Shown here one piece after another: positions 36,014 to 45,420 of a stretch of DNA of 64,000 nt. Position 1 is the first letter of the stretch, and every line of letters starts with the position of its first letter. The stretch comes from Terriglobia bacterium. Lineage in GTDB: Bacteria > Acidobacteriota > UBA6911. Both the position numbers and the translations under genes were made by a program. Location of the stretch: assembly GCA_020072565.1 (NCBI GenBank), contig JAIQGI010000048.1, positions 1-64,000 of the forward strand. Direction: 5' to 3'. The notes beneath the pieces are model-generated. The model searched no databases and was not told where the DNA came from. It saw nothing but the letters and a program-made list of their open reading frames with translations.

Positions 36014-36907
36014 ATGTCATTGGATTCTCAAGTATTCGGCGCGCAGCCTGACCATCCCGGAAGGATCAAACATCTGTTTCTCCGCCCCATATCCTCCGCC
36101 CCGGTCCAGGAGTATGCCCCTCATTTCTTCGTGGAAGCCAGAATCGATTTTGCCGACGTGCGGTCGGGCTACCATATGACTTGCGGATTGAACAACATAC
36201 TGGACATAGGACCATTGGATGAGGACCTGCTCTGGACCCCTGACATGGTGCGGACCGTGGATCCGGCAGCCCTCCAGACCTCGAAGCCGGAGCAGGCGAA
36301 GCTGCGCAGCCTGCCCGAATTCGTAACCGAAGAACTTCTGTCCCGGATCGAGACCCAATATCTCGCTTACGTGCTGCGTCATGCCGAGGCACGGGTCTAC
36401 CGCAACTTCGCCCTGAACATTTACTCCCACCCCGGCGAGACCCTGGAGGATTTTCAGGCCCGTTGCCTGGATGGTTTCACTGAATCCTTCCGCGGCGAGT
36501 TGGAGGTGTTGCGCGAGGTGGCCAACCGGCGGCTCGCGCGCATCGAGCAGAAGTTCGTCGGCCGTGGCAAGGAGGGAGAGTTCGTTACGGACCGCAAGCA
36601 GGCTCGGGCCCGAAGCAGACTTCATGCGGCAGCCGAGAGGATCGCCGAGCTTTTTCTGAAGACAGGGCTGACGGCCCAGACCCTGGACGCGCCCGGGCTG
36701 CACTCTCCGGACCCGTCGCAGCCGGACCTGGATCAGTCTCTCGAGACGCTCGAGACGGAGGCGCGCGTGGACATCCGAAGGCTGGTGAACTCCTATCAGG
36801 AGAGAGTGGGCAACATTGATGAGTACATCATTCATCCCGGCCTCAGAGACCTTCATCTGGTCAGGACGTGCGTGCTGTGGATGCCGGTGGAGGTGCCGGG
36901 ATCATGA
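36014..36907 (+). CDS. Conserved protein of unknown function upstream of mnmA
   Basis: 297 residues, largely helical and charged, no signal peptide or membrane segment. The middle contains [26 protein letters not shown] followed by a long charged helix. This resembles, from memory, the C-terminal region of bacterial DUF87/HerA-like ATPases, where a PGE-x2-EDF motif recurs, but the ATPase domain is absent here. Its stop overlaps the mnmA start in ATGA, so the two are cotranslated. I cannot assign a function; a link to tRNA modification is possible only by position. Confidence 0.7.
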   Translation: MSLDSQVFGAQPDHPGRIKHLFLRPISSAPVQEYAPHFFVEARIDFADVRSGYHMTCGLNNILDIGPLDEDLLWTPDMVRTVDPAALQTSKPEQAKLRSLPEFVTEELLSRIETQYLAYVLRHAEARVYRNFALNIYSHPGETLEDFQARCLDGFTESFRGELEVLREVANRRLARIEQKFVGRGKEGEFVTDRKQARARSRLHAAAERIAELFLKTGLTAQTLDAPGLHSPDPSQPDLDQSLETLETEARVDIRRLVNSYQERVGNIDEYIIHPGLRDLHLVRTCVLWMPVEVPGS

Positions 36908-38022
36908 CGCGTGGCCGCGTGGCGGTGGCGATGAGCGGCGGTGTGGACAGTTCTGCAGCCGCCGCGGTTTTGAAGGAAGAGGGCTACGATGTCGTCGGTT
37001 TTTCCATGCAATTGTACGATCAGAGGCGCAACGGGCCCGAGGAAGATGTGCGACGGTCCGGACGCTGCTGTGCGCTCGACGATCTCTATGACGCCCGGCA
37101 GGTCGCGTCCCGGCTCGGCATCCCGCATTACGTCGTCAACTTCGAGCATGAATTCGAGCAGTTGGTCGTGCAATCCTTCATCGAAGACTACCGCAACGGT
37201 CTTACCCCGTCACCGTGTGTTCTCTGCAACTCGCGCATGAAGTTCGATCACCTGGTGAAACTCGCGGCGAAAGTTGAGGCCGGCCATGTGGCCACCGGAC
37301 ACTACGCGCGTGTCACGCGCGACGAACAAACCGGCAGGTACCTGCTCCTGAAGGGGCTCGATCTCGAGAAGGATCAATCCTATTTCCTGTTCGAGTTGCG
37401 CCAGGAGCAACTGGCCCGAGCCATGTTCCCGCTCGGCGGGCTCGACAAGGCGTCGGTGCGGCAGATCGCGCGCCGATACGGCCTGGAAGTGGCCGAAAAG
37501 GCCGAAAGCCAGGAGATCTGCTTCGTGTCGGATGGGGACTACGCCAGTTTCGTCGAGAGGCATCTCCGCGAAGAAGGGGGCCGGAGGGAATCCTTCGCGG
37601 GCGAAATTGTCGACCCGGAAGGCAGGGTGGTGGGAACTCATCCGGGCATCCACCATTATACGATCGGGCAGCGGCGCGGGCTGGGCATCGCGCACTCCGC
37701 TCCCTTGTATGTGATCGACCTTCAGCCGCGCGAGAAACGAGTGATCGTGGCGGAGCGCTCCCGGCTGGCCAAGAGCGTTTTCCGCGCCGAGCGCGCGAAC
37801 TGGATTGCCGTTCCCGAACCGGCCGAACCCCTGCGTGCGGCCGTTAAAATCCGGTCGCGGCACGCGGAAGCTCCAGCCACCGTCACGCCTAGCGCCGGCG
37901 GTTCCGTGCAGGTCGAATTCGATGTTCCACAGATGGCAGTTACCCCGGGGCAGGCTGCCGTGTTTTATCAGGGCGACAGGGTACTCGGCGGCGCATGGAT
38001 CACTCGCGACAACGGTTCTTAG
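36904..38022 (+). CDS. mnmA: tRNA-specific 2-thiouridylase MnmA
   Basis: 372 residues, normal length. The ATP pyrophosphatase loop is SGGVDSS at 11-17. Catalytic cysteines are in PCVLCN (C108) and [20 protein letters not shown] marks the tRNA-binding central region. MnmA puts sulfur on U34 of tRNA-Lys, -Glu and -Gln. The ATG overlaps the stop of the preceding unknown gene; upstream in-frame codons lie inside that gene and are not needed. lpxB follows after about 30 bases. Confidence 0.95.
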   Translation: MTRGRVAVAMSGGVDSSAAAAVLKEEGYDVVGFSMQLYDQRRNGPEEDVRRSGRCCALDDLYDARQVASRLGIPHYVVNFEHEFEQLVVQSFIEDYRNGLTPSPCVLCNSRMKFDHLVKLAAKVEAGHVATGHYARVTRDEQTGRYLLLKGLDLEKDQSYFLFELRQEQLARAMFPLGGLDKASVRQIARRYGLEVAEKAESQEICFVSDGDYASFVERHLREEGGRRESFAGEIVDPEGRVVGTHPGIHHYTIGQRRGLGIAHSAPLYVIDLQPREKRVIVAERSRLAKSVFRAERANWIAVPEPAEPLRAAVKIRSRHAEAPATVTPSAGGSVQVEFDVPQMAVTPGQAAVFYQGDRVLGGAWITRDNGS

Positions 38023-38052
38023 GCACCTTGGGATTCTGTGAATCATTCCAAC

Positions 38053-39210
38053 ATGGAAGAGCGTTCCATTCTGGTTGTGGTCGGAGAAACGTCCGCGGAT
38101 CGCTACGGGGCGAATCTGGTCCGGAAGCTGCGGATGCTGCGCGGTGAGCGGCCCTTGAGGGTTTTCGGTACCGGCGGGGACGAGATGCAGGCGGCCGGAG
38201 TCGAGATTCTGTGTCACATCCGCAACCTTGCCAGCATCGGAGTGCGCGAGGCGGTCCACCACCTGCGCGATTATTATCGGACCTTCCGGCTGCTCACAGA
38301 GACCTGCCGTCAAAGGCGCCCTTCCGCAGCCGTACTGATGGATTTTCCCGACTTCAACCTCCGGCTTGCGAAAAGACTGAAACGCCTGGGCATAAAAGTT
38401 ATCTATTACATCAGCCCGCAGCTGTGGGCGTGGCGGAGTGGCCGGGTCAGGATCGTTCGGCAGTATGTGGACCGCATGCTGGTCATCCTGCCGTTTGAAG
38501 AAGAGTATTATCGGGTGCGGGGAGTAAACGTGGAATTCGTCGGGCATCCTATTCTGGAAGACTTTGACGCCACCAGCGATCGGGAAAGCTTTCTCTCCGA
38601 GCTTGGACTGAATCCCTTTCTCAGGACGATCGCCCTGCTGCCCGGAAGCCGGCGCGTGGAGGTCGAGCATATGCTCCCCACGTTCCTGCAAGCATCACGG
38701 CGGATTTTGCGCCGTCTGCCGGCGCAGTTCCTGGTCTCCGTGGCGCCGGATATCGATCCAGGCCAGGTGGCCAGGATCGCCTCCAGAATATTGGGGGAAG
38801 ATGGCGACCGGATGCAATTCCGTATGGTTTCCGCTTCAGCGCGAACCATCCTGGCCAACTCGGATTTCGGATTCATCAAGTGCGGCACGAGCACCCTGGA
38901 GGCGGCGCTGGTGGGGACTCCGTTCCTGATTGCGTACCGGGTTTCTCCCTTGAACTGGAGTGTGGGAAATATATTGATTCGCAGTCGCTACAAGGGGCTG
39001 GTAAACTTGATTGCCAAGGAAGAGATTGTCCCGGAGTACCTGCAGGGGAAAGCAACCCCCGAGGCACTTTCCCGTGCAGCCCTGGAATACCTGGAACAGC
39101 CTGAAAAGGCCGCCACAATGAGGGCGCGTCTGGCTGCGGTCCGCAGTATGCTGGGCTCACGTTGCGCTTCCGACAGGGCCGCTGCTCTGGTGGCGGGGTA
39201 CCTGGAGTGA
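38053..39210 (+). CDS. lpxB: Lipid-A-disaccharide synthase
   Basis: 385 residues. Recognised by GETSADRYGANLVRKL near the start, GVRE, the DFPDFNLRLAK segment, YYISPQLWAWR and FVGHPILEDF, then LLPGSRRVEVEHMLPTFL and GTSTLEAALVGTPFLIAYR. LpxB condenses UDP-diacyl-GlcN with lipid X on the inner membrane face. ATG 38053 (MEERSILVVVGE) fits the family start; a GTG at 38038 is also in frame. lpxD is 5 kb downstream rather than adjacent. Confidence 0.93.
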   Translation: MEERSILVVVGETSADRYGANLVRKLRMLRGERPLRVFGTGGDEMQAAGVEILCHIRNLASIGVREAVHHLRDYYRTFRLLTETCRQRRPSAAVLMDFPDFNLRLAKRLKRLGIKVIYYISPQLWAWRSGRVRIVRQYVDRMLVILPFEEEYYRVRGVNVEFVGHPILEDFDATSDRESFLSELGLNPFLRTIALLPGSRRVEVEHMLPTFLQASRRILRRLPAQFLVSVAPDIDPGQVARIASRILGEDGDRMQFRMVSASARTILANSDFGFIKCGTSTLEAALVGTPFLIAYRVSPLNWSVGNILIRSRYKGLVNLIAKEEIVPEYLQGKATPEALSRAALEYLEQPEKAATMRARLAAVRSMLGSRCASDRAAALVAGYLE

Positions 39211-39215
39211 AAAGA

Positions 39216-41228
39216 ATGCAAATGCGAATGGTAGGCAAACGCTTATTGCTTGTTTCAACACTGGTGTTCGGTCTGGGCACCGGCCTCTATCCCCAGGCCA
39301 GGAGACCGGCTTCCGCGGTTCCCCAAATCAGTGTCGGGAACTACACGATTCAACTGACTCTCGATCCCGACCCCCACGAAATGAAAGCGGTTGCAACCGT
39401 CAAGTTCAACGTGGTCCAGTCCACCGACGTGGTCGTGTTTCAGCTCAGCGAAAATCTGTCGGTGCTCAAGGTTACGGACGAACGCGGGGGAAACCTGGAT
39501 TTCACCCAGGACGATCCTGGTCCCGGCAGCATCGCGATTCACTTTCCCAAGGCGCTCAACGACGGAGAGAGTACCGTAATCAAACTGGAATACAACGGCG
39601 GGTTTGACCTGGACCGCTACAGCCGCAACTTCACGCGCGATCAGGGCAGCGCCTATATCGGCATCGAGGGCACCTATCTTCTCTATCCGGCCAGGTGGTT
39701 TCCGATCAACAAACTGTTCGGCGATCGCCCCACGGTGAGCGTCGAGGTGACCGTGCCCCTCGGTATGACCGCTGTCGGCCCGGGCGCTCAGATGCCGATT
39801 GTGACGCATGACGTCACAGAGACATTCGGCTGGTCGTCACAGCTGCCGGTGATGGCGGCCTCGGTCGTGGCGGGCCGATACTTCGAGCGCAAGGCTCAGT
39901 TCGACAAGTTGACGATCGACACTTTCGCCCGCGAGGATCACATCGAGGCCATCCGCAAGACTGCCGAAGCATTGGTGAAGCCGCTGGAGTACTATCAGCA
40001 GCTCTGGGGCGACTCGGCGACGGGGAAGAGCTACCGGCTGGTCGAAGTGGACGACAGGCTTGCCCTGGCTCCGGGTACCTTGGGTACGATTTTCGTCACT
40101 CACAAGGAATTGTCCGGTTCCACACCGCCTATGCGTGAGCTTGCCCGGCGCGCTGCCTATCAATGGTGGATGGATACGGTCGGAGTCCGCAGTGCCAATG
40201 ACCTCTGGCTGGCGGACGGCATGGCTTATTACTCGGCCGCCCTTTTCCTCGGCCAGAGCAACGGCCCTGAAGCCTTGAGAAACGAGATCGACAATCTTGC
40301 CGTCCTGGGCCTGAAGTACGAGTCCAAGAGCGCGATTCGTGACGCTGTCGGCCTCGGGTACGGAACCGAATTTTATCAATCGATCGTCGCGGGGAAAGGG
40401 GCATACGTGCTGAACATGCTCCAGGGTATGCTGGGTCCGGAGAAGTTTGCCGGTCTCCTCCAGCAGTATGCCAAACAGTTTGCCGCCACCGGCGGCTCGA
40501 CCGCCAGTTTTCAAAAGCTGGCGGAACAGGTTTATGGCAAGGAGCTGGCGTGGTTCTTTGCCGAATGGATCGATACGATCGGAGTGCCCAACCTGCAGGT
40601 GGATTACAAGATATATAAGACCCGGGATGGTTTCCGGGTTTCCGGGAGCGTGACACAGGATCGAGACCTTTTCCGCATGCCGCTGGAGATTGAGGCCCAG
40701 GGCGAGGGAAAGACCGAACGCGCCACCATCGAGCTCAACGGCAAGTCGACTCCTTTCGACGTTAATACCTTTTCGTGGCCCCAAAAGGTGATTCTCGATC
40801 CGGACAGCAAGCTCCTGCGCGACTCCGAGGAGCTCCAGTTCAAAGTGCAGCTCACACTCGGGAGCGAACTCAAGGAAAAGAACGACTACGTCGGCGCCAT
40901 CCGCGCTTACGAACAGGCCCTCAAACTATTCCCGAGAAAATCGATTGCGCATTTCCGGCTGGCGGAAGTGTTTTTCGAACAGATGAACCTCCAGGCGTCG
41001 GCGAACACGTTCCGCGACGCACTGAATGGGGACAAGGACCCGAAGTGGATCGAGGTCTGGTGCTACGTCTATATCGGGAAGATCTACGATATTCTCGGCC
41101 AACGTCAGCGCGCACTGGCGGAGTATAACAAAGCCCTCAACACCAAGGACAATACCAACGGCGCCCAGGATGAAGCCAAAAAATGGCTGGCTGTTCCGTA
41201 CACTCGAGACACGACGGTAGGAAAATAA
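39216..41228 (+). CDS. M1-peptidase-like protein lacking the zinc motif, with TPR region
   Basis: 670 residues with a signal peptide (MVGKRLLLVSTLVFGLGTGLYPQA). An M1-type beta-sandwich domain (about 30-240) is followed by the peptidase-fold region. Where active M1 enzymes have HExxHQWW it reads ARRAAYQWW at about residues 310-318, and the later WLxEGFA is WLADGMA, so both histidines and both glutamates are lost. The C-terminal 120 residues look like tetratricopeptide repeats (RKSIAHFRLAEVFFEQMNL). Probably an exported non-catalytic binding protein. It begins five bases after lpxB. Confidence 0.8.
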   Translation: MQMRMVGKRLLLVSTLVFGLGTGLYPQARRPASAVPQISVGNYTIQLTLDPDPHEMKAVATVKFNVVQSTDVVVFQLSENLSVLKVTDERGGNLDFTQDDPGPGSIAIHFPKALNDGESTVIKLEYNGGFDLDRYSRNFTRDQGSAYIGIEGTYLLYPARWFPINKLFGDRPTVSVEVTVPLGMTAVGPGAQMPIVTHDVTETFGWSSQLPVMAASVVAGRYFERKAQFDKLTIDTFAREDHIEAIRKTAEALVKPLEYYQQLWGDSATGKSYRLVEVDDRLALAPGTLGTIFVTHKELSGSTPPMRELARRAAYQWWMDTVGVRSANDLWLADGMAYYSAALFLGQSNGPEALRNEIDNLAVLGLKYESKSAIRDAVGLGYGTEFYQSIVAGKGAYVLNMLQGMLGPEKFAGLLQQYAKQFAATGGSTASFQKLAEQVYGKELAWFFAEWIDTIGVPNLQVDYKIYKTRDGFRVSGSVTQDRDLFRMPLEIEAQGEGKTERATIELNGKSTPFDVNTFSWPQKVILDPDSKLLRDSEELQFKVQLTLGSELKEKNDYVGAIRAYEQALKLFPRKSIAHFRLAEVFFEQMNLQASANTFRDALNGDKDPKWIEVWCYVYIGKIYDILGQRQRALAEYNKALNTKDNTNGAQDEAKKWLAVPYTRDTTVGK

Positions 41229-41287
41229 AACAGGTAGTAATGGGATCCCGGCGTAATTGGATGGCGATTGGAATAAGACCAGGAAAT

Positions 41288-41383
41288 TGGCCGCCGACAA
41301 AATCAAGACGGTCGGCGTCCGTCTGCGTTTTTCCGCGTCCAGAGATCCATTTTTTCATTCACCCATGAATAATCCCGGATAAG
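41288..41383 (+). repeat. Inverted-end dispersed repeat, copy C (left end missing)
   Basis: About 96 bp: GGTCGGCGTCCGTCTGCG, TTTTTCCGCGTCCAGAGATC and the right end CATGAATAATCCCGG. It ends only three bases before the next start codon at 41387, so it must supply or displace the 5' untranslated region of that gene. The left terminal repeat is not present. Confidence 0.8.
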
Positions 41384-41386
41384 CGC

Positions 41387-41923
41387 ATGTCTTCCTGGGA
41401 GACAATTGCACAGAAAATACGCGTGCCACTGTGCAGAATCGGGGTGGTGGTTTTTCTGTTCATGCACCCGTCGCGGCAGTCTCTCGTGGTCGGAGGCGCG
41501 GTCGCCGCTCTCGGGGCGCTTCTCCGGCTTTGGGCTGCCGGGCATATCGACAAGGGCAAGTCTCTGGCCACCGGCGGGCCATATGCCATGACGCGCAATC
41601 CGCTCTATCTCGGATCCCTTATCATGGCACTCGGAGTGCTTCTTGCCGGGCAGGTATATTGGCTCCTGCTGCCGTTTGGCATCCTCTATATCGCGCTTTA
41701 CTATCCAGTCATGAAGAAAGAGGAGCAGGATCTGTTGCAGGGCTACGGGGAAGGATTTCTTGAGTATGCCGGGCGGGTTCCCAGGTTCTTCCCGAACTTC
41801 AAGGCGGCTCCCATACGTTCGTCCTCTTTCCTCTGGTCGCGCGTCAAACGGAATCGGGAGCATCGCCACCTGCTGGTCCTCGCACTCGCTGAGATATTTC
41901 TCATCGTGAGGAGCTTTCTGTAA
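41387..41923 (+). CDS. Integral-membrane methyltransferase (ICMT/PEMT-like)
   Basis: 178 residues with four or five hydrophobic segments. The family signature GPYAMTRNPLYLGSLIMALG is followed by the second conserved block (KKEEQDLLQGYGEGFLEYAGRVPRFFP), the S-adenosylmethionine-binding region of isoprenylcysteine/phospholipid methyltransferases. In bacteria such proteins methylate lipids or other small membrane substrates; the substrate here is unknown. It lies upstream of a lipid-enzyme-like radical SAM gene. Confidence 0.78.
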   Translation: MSSWETIAQKIRVPLCRIGVVVFLFMHPSRQSLVVGGAVAALGALLRLWAAGHIDKGKSLATGGPYAMTRNPLYLGSLIMALGVLLAGQVYWLLLPFGILYIALYYPVMKKEEQDLLQGYGEGFLEYAGRVPRFFPNFKAAPIRSSSFLWSRVKRNREHRHLLVLALAEIFLIVRSFL

Positions 41924-42156
41924 GGCCGGCAAGAATTTCAATAGACGAGATGTGGAAAAGTTGTTAAGGTGTTCTGCTGAGTTCCGTGCGGCTTTGAGGT
42001 GTCCGGGAACCGCGGCATTCGGCGACGGACTCCGGACTTCCGGGAAATAGCGAGCATATAAAGCTAATCGGGCCCGTCGATTCGGCGCATGTAACCGGAT
42101 TCCGGCTACTGAACACAGGCGGCCGGTCACAACCGGCACAGATCACAGCAGGGTGT

Positions 42157-44118
42157 ATGTACACAGATCATATTGTCCGCGAGGAGCGCGAGCGCAGCCC
42201 GCTATGGACATGGGCCGGCTCGTCCCTGGTAAGAGGGGCGTCGGACCTTCTCTGGCGCGCCTTCCAGACAGTCAACCGGCACATTCCCGAAGGCCGGCTT
42301 CCGCATCCCCGATGGGCCCCTGACCGGATTCCCAAAAACCGCCAGCGCACCTCACCTCCCCTTGGATTTCCTAGGGTCACCGACTCGCTTTGCCCGCACT
42401 GCATCCCGGAGGCGCGCGCCAAAATCGTGAAGGGCGAGCTTGACCCAGCTGCAGTCATCAACGGCCATCTCGGGGAAATCAGAGCCGAGCTTTTCGAGGA
42501 GAATGGCCGCATCCTCATGCGCAAGGTGTGCGAGAAGCACGGTCCCTTCGAAGATGTGCTTTCGACCAATCCGGCTTTTACACGCCGCATCGAAAACCTG
42601 TTTTTCGGCAGGGATTTCGAAATTGCCGACGACGCGGGCATCCATTGCCACGGGCCTTCCTCGATCAAGTACGGCCGGGGTACCGTGCTTACGGTCGACC
42701 TGACGAACCGCTGCAACATGATGTGCGGCCCCTGCTTCATGGACGCCAACCAGGTCGGGTATGTCCACGAACCGAGCTTCGAGATCGTCAAGGCGATCCT
42801 GGATCGTGCGGTTTCGTTCAAGCCGCGGCGCCAGGTGATCATCCTGTTCTCGGGCGGCGAGCCGACACTTTCTCCGTTTTTTCTCGAATCGGTCGCCTAT
42901 GCCAAAAAGCTCGGCTTCTACAGGATTCTGGCGGCTACCAACGGGATCCGGTTTGCCCAGAGCGAGGAATTTACGCGCCAGGCTCGCGAGGCCGGGCTGC
43001 ATGGAACGTATCTGCAGTTCGATGGCGTCACGAACGAGAAAAACCAGCATCGTGGTGTAGCCAACCTGCTCGACGTCAAGCTGCAGGCAATAGAGAACAC
43101 CGCCCGGGTCGGAATGAAAACCACACTCGTGGCCACGATCGTGAACGGGATTAATAACGACGCGATCGGATCCATCGTGAATTTTGCCGTCAGGAACATC
43201 GACAAGGTGCAGACCGTCGTGTTACAGCCCATCTCTTTCTCGGGCAGGGACGAGGAAGTTGACGACCAGACCCGCTACGCACAGCGCTATCCACTGTCTC
43301 AGATGGTCGAGGACCTGAAAACCCAAATGCACGGGGATTGGGAACCGATGAGAGACTGGTTTCCGCTGTCCACCTACAGTGCGATGACGAACGTGATGGA
43401 CATTCTCCAGGGCCCGGACGCGCCGTGGGGTTGGAGCGCATGCAATTGCCATCCCGATTGTGGTGTGACCAGTCTTCTGGTGGTCAACCGCCGTACGCAT
43501 GAATGGACACCGCTGTCCAAATTCGTGGACTTCGAGCGGTTTACCCGGGACGTGATCAGCATTGCCGACGGCGCGCGGGGAAAAACGCTGACTTCAGCCC
43601 AGCTGGCGCTGGCCATCTTGCGCAACTACAAGGCGAAGGAAGCTCCGGCGGGATTCCCCCTGTCCCGTATCATCAGTCTGCTCAAGCCCAGCTCGGAAAG
43701 ACCCGACAGCGACAGGAATGACCGGATGAAGATACACTCCGGCCAGGATGACTGGCGTGTGCTATGCGTTGAAGGAATGCTGTTCCAGGACCTGTGGACC
43801 TACGATTTCCGGCGCACGGAAATGTGCGTGATTCCTTACGGAACCGAGGAAGGGGAAGTATCGTTTTGCGCTTACAACACGGGCGTCGGATGGCGCCAGA
43901 TTATCGAAAACAGGCACAAAACGGCAACACTGACCGAGTGGCACAATACGAAAGGCCGGCACAGGATCTATGCCAAGGGTAGGGCCGTGGAGCTGGAATC
44001 CACAAGTCATACCCTGCTGTTACCTGAGGCAGAGGCCGGCTCGAAATGCCCCGCATGCAGCCCGGAGCTTCCTGGAAAAGAGAAGGAAATTGTGCCGGCC
44101 AGCAAGTCGGCCACATAA
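42157..44118 (+). CDS. Radical SAM protein, tetraether-synthase (MJ0619/Tes)-like architecture
   Basis: 653 residues. The radical SAM cluster motif is C186-x3-C190-x2-C193 (DLTNRCNMMCGPCFMDAN), followed by the SAM-binding SGGEPTLSP. An N-terminal rubredoxin-like segment holds C79-P-H-C82 and, after an acidic stretch, VCEKHGPFEDV, the pattern seen in the MJ0619 family. Further clustered cysteines occur in CNCHPDC (429-435) and KCPACS at the C-terminus, suggesting auxiliary metal sites. Members of this family join lipid tails to make membrane-spanning lipids, or methylate pterins; the assignment here is by pattern only. Neighbours are a membrane methyltransferase and lpxD. Confidence 0.75.
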   Translation: MYTDHIVREERERSPLWTWAGSSLVRGASDLLWRAFQTVNRHIPEGRLPHPRWAPDRIPKNRQRTSPPLGFPRVTDSLCPHCIPEARAKIVKGELDPAAVINGHLGEIRAELFEENGRILMRKVCEKHGPFEDVLSTNPAFTRRIENLFFGRDFEIADDAGIHCHGPSSIKYGRGTVLTVDLTNRCNMMCGPCFMDANQVGYVHEPSFEIVKAILDRAVSFKPRRQVIILFSGGEPTLSPFFLESVAYAKKLGFYRILAATNGIRFAQSEEFTRQAREAGLHGTYLQFDGVTNEKNQHRGVANLLDVKLQAIENTARVGMKTTLVATIVNGINNDAIGSIVNFAVRNIDKVQTVVLQPISFSGRDEEVDDQTRYAQRYPLSQMVEDLKTQMHGDWEPMRDWFPLSTYSAMTNVMDILQGPDAPWGWSACNCHPDCGVTSLLVVNRRTHEWTPLSKFVDFERFTRDVISIADGARGKTLTSAQLALAILRNYKAKEAPAGFPLSRIISLLKPSSERPDSDRNDRMKIHSGQDDWRVLCVEGMLFQDLWTYDFRRTEMCVIPYGTEEGEVSFCAYNTGVGWRQIIENRHKTATLTEWHNTKGRHRIYAKGRAVELESTSHTLLLPEAEAGSKCPACSPELPGKEKEIVPASKSAT

Positions 44119-44161
44119 CTGCGCCGTTGACCGCCGAATACTCGAGAACCCGTTCGCACAT

Positions 44162-44354
44162 TTAACCCGAATTATTCGTGAAGCAGAACCGAACGCCGGC
44201 GAAAGGCAACAGAATTGGACGCAGATAAGCGCTGGCGCCTGCGGCGCGGCAAAAGCTCCTGCACGCCGACCAAGACCGAACGGTCAGCGTCCGTCTGCGT
44301 TTTTCAGCGTCCAGAGATCCATTGATGCCATTCATTCATGAATAATCAGGGTTG
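44162..44354 (+). repeat. Inverted-end dispersed repeat, copy D
   Basis: 193 bp with left end AACCCGAATTATTCGTGAA and right end TTCATGAATAATCAGGGTT. Interior modules in order: GCAGAACCGAACGCCGG, CGCTGGCGCCTGCGGCGCGG, CACGCCGACCAAGACCG, CGGTCAGCGTCCGTCTGCG, TTTTTCAGCGTCCAGAGATC. It fills the gap between the radical SAM gene and lpxD (44119-44373), leaving about 20 bases before the lpxD ATG. Confidence 0.9.
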
Positions 44355-44373
44355 ATTGGGTTGAGCCTGCAAA

Positions 44374-45420
44374 ATGATCTATACCGTATCCGAAATCGCT
44401 GCTTTGTTGGGCCTCGAGTTCCGTGGCGACGGCAGCCGCCGGCTTAGCAGGGTCTCCAGCTGGGAGAGTGCTGACGACACCGCCCTGGTATTTCTCGAAC
44501 GGGAACGGAAAGCCGACCCGATCGCCGCCGGACTTCGTGCCGGCTGCGTGCTGGCGCCCCCCGATTTCGTGCCTGTCGCTGGCAATGCAATTCTCTCCGG
44601 CAATCCCAAGCTGGACTTTGCACGGGCCGCCGCCTTGCTCACCGCCCCGGAGCCCGCCTCCGGCCGTCGACACCCGAGCGCTGCTATCTCTCCTGAAGCC
44701 GTAGTCGCCGGCGATGTCGACCTCGGGCCATTCGTTGTGATCGGCGCCCGCGCCCGGATATTCGGAGGATGCATCCTGCATGCGGGCGTGGTGATCGGGG
44801 ATGACTGCGTATTGGGTGAGCAATGCACCCTTCACCCGAACGTGGTGTTGTATCCGGGATCCATTCTGGGTGACCGGGTTGTGCTCCATGCCGGTGTTGT
44901 CGTAGGCGGCGACGGGTTCGGATATGTTTTCGACGGCCGCACCCAGATCAAGTTTCCACAGGTCGGTGGGATTATCATCGAAGACGACGTCGAGATAGGT
45001 TCCAACACCACACTCGACAGAGGATCGCTGGGTGTGACCCGCATCGCCGCCGGTGCGAAGATCGACAACCTGGTGCAGATCGCACACAACGTTCAGATCG
45101 GACGGGGAGTGGTCATAGCGGCCCAGACCGGCATTTCCGGCAGCACCGTGATCGAGGATTACGCCGTGATCGGCGGGCAGGTCGGGTTTGGGGATCACGC
45201 CCACGTCCAGAAGGGCGTAGTGATCGGCTCGAAGGCAGGCGTACTCCCCGGCAAGATCGTCCGCGCCGGAGAAGTGTATTGGGGAGTTCCCGTGCGCCCG
45301 CTGCGCGAATACAAACGCCTCAACGCGCTTTTCGGCAGGCTGCCCGAACTGAAAGCCGACATCGATTCCCTGAAGGAGGCCGTCGCCAAACTCGAGAAAG
45401 CGCTCCTGGAGAATGAATAG
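44374..45420 (+). CDS. lpxD: UDP-3-O-acylglucosamine N-acyltransferase
   Basis: 348 residues. The N-terminal uridine-binding domain is followed by a left-handed beta-helix of hexapeptide repeats (about 100-310). GGDGFGY and the catalytic His238 in IAHNVQIG are conserved, and a C-terminal coiled-coil helix (ELKADIDSLKEAVAKLEKALL) makes the trimer. LpxD adds the N-linked acyl chain in lipid A synthesis. The last 94 bases of the gene are repeated twice more downstream in tandem (45522 and 45717). Confidence 0.96.
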   Translation: MIYTVSEIAALLGLEFRGDGSRRLSRVSSWESADDTALVFLERERKADPIAAGLRAGCVLAPPDFVPVAGNAILSGNPKLDFARAAALLTAPEPASGRRHPSAAISPEAVVAGDVDLGPFVVIGARARIFGGCILHAGVVIGDDCVLGEQCTLHPNVVLYPGSILGDRVVLHAGVVVGGDGFGYVFDGRTQIKFPQVGGIIIEDDVEIGSNTTLDRGSLGVTRIAAGAKIDNLVQIAHNVQIGRGVVIAAQTGISGSTVIEDYAVIGGQVGFGDHAHVQKGVVIGSKAGVLPGKIVRAGEVYWGVPVRPLREYKRLNALFGRLPELKADIDSLKEAVAKLEKALLENE

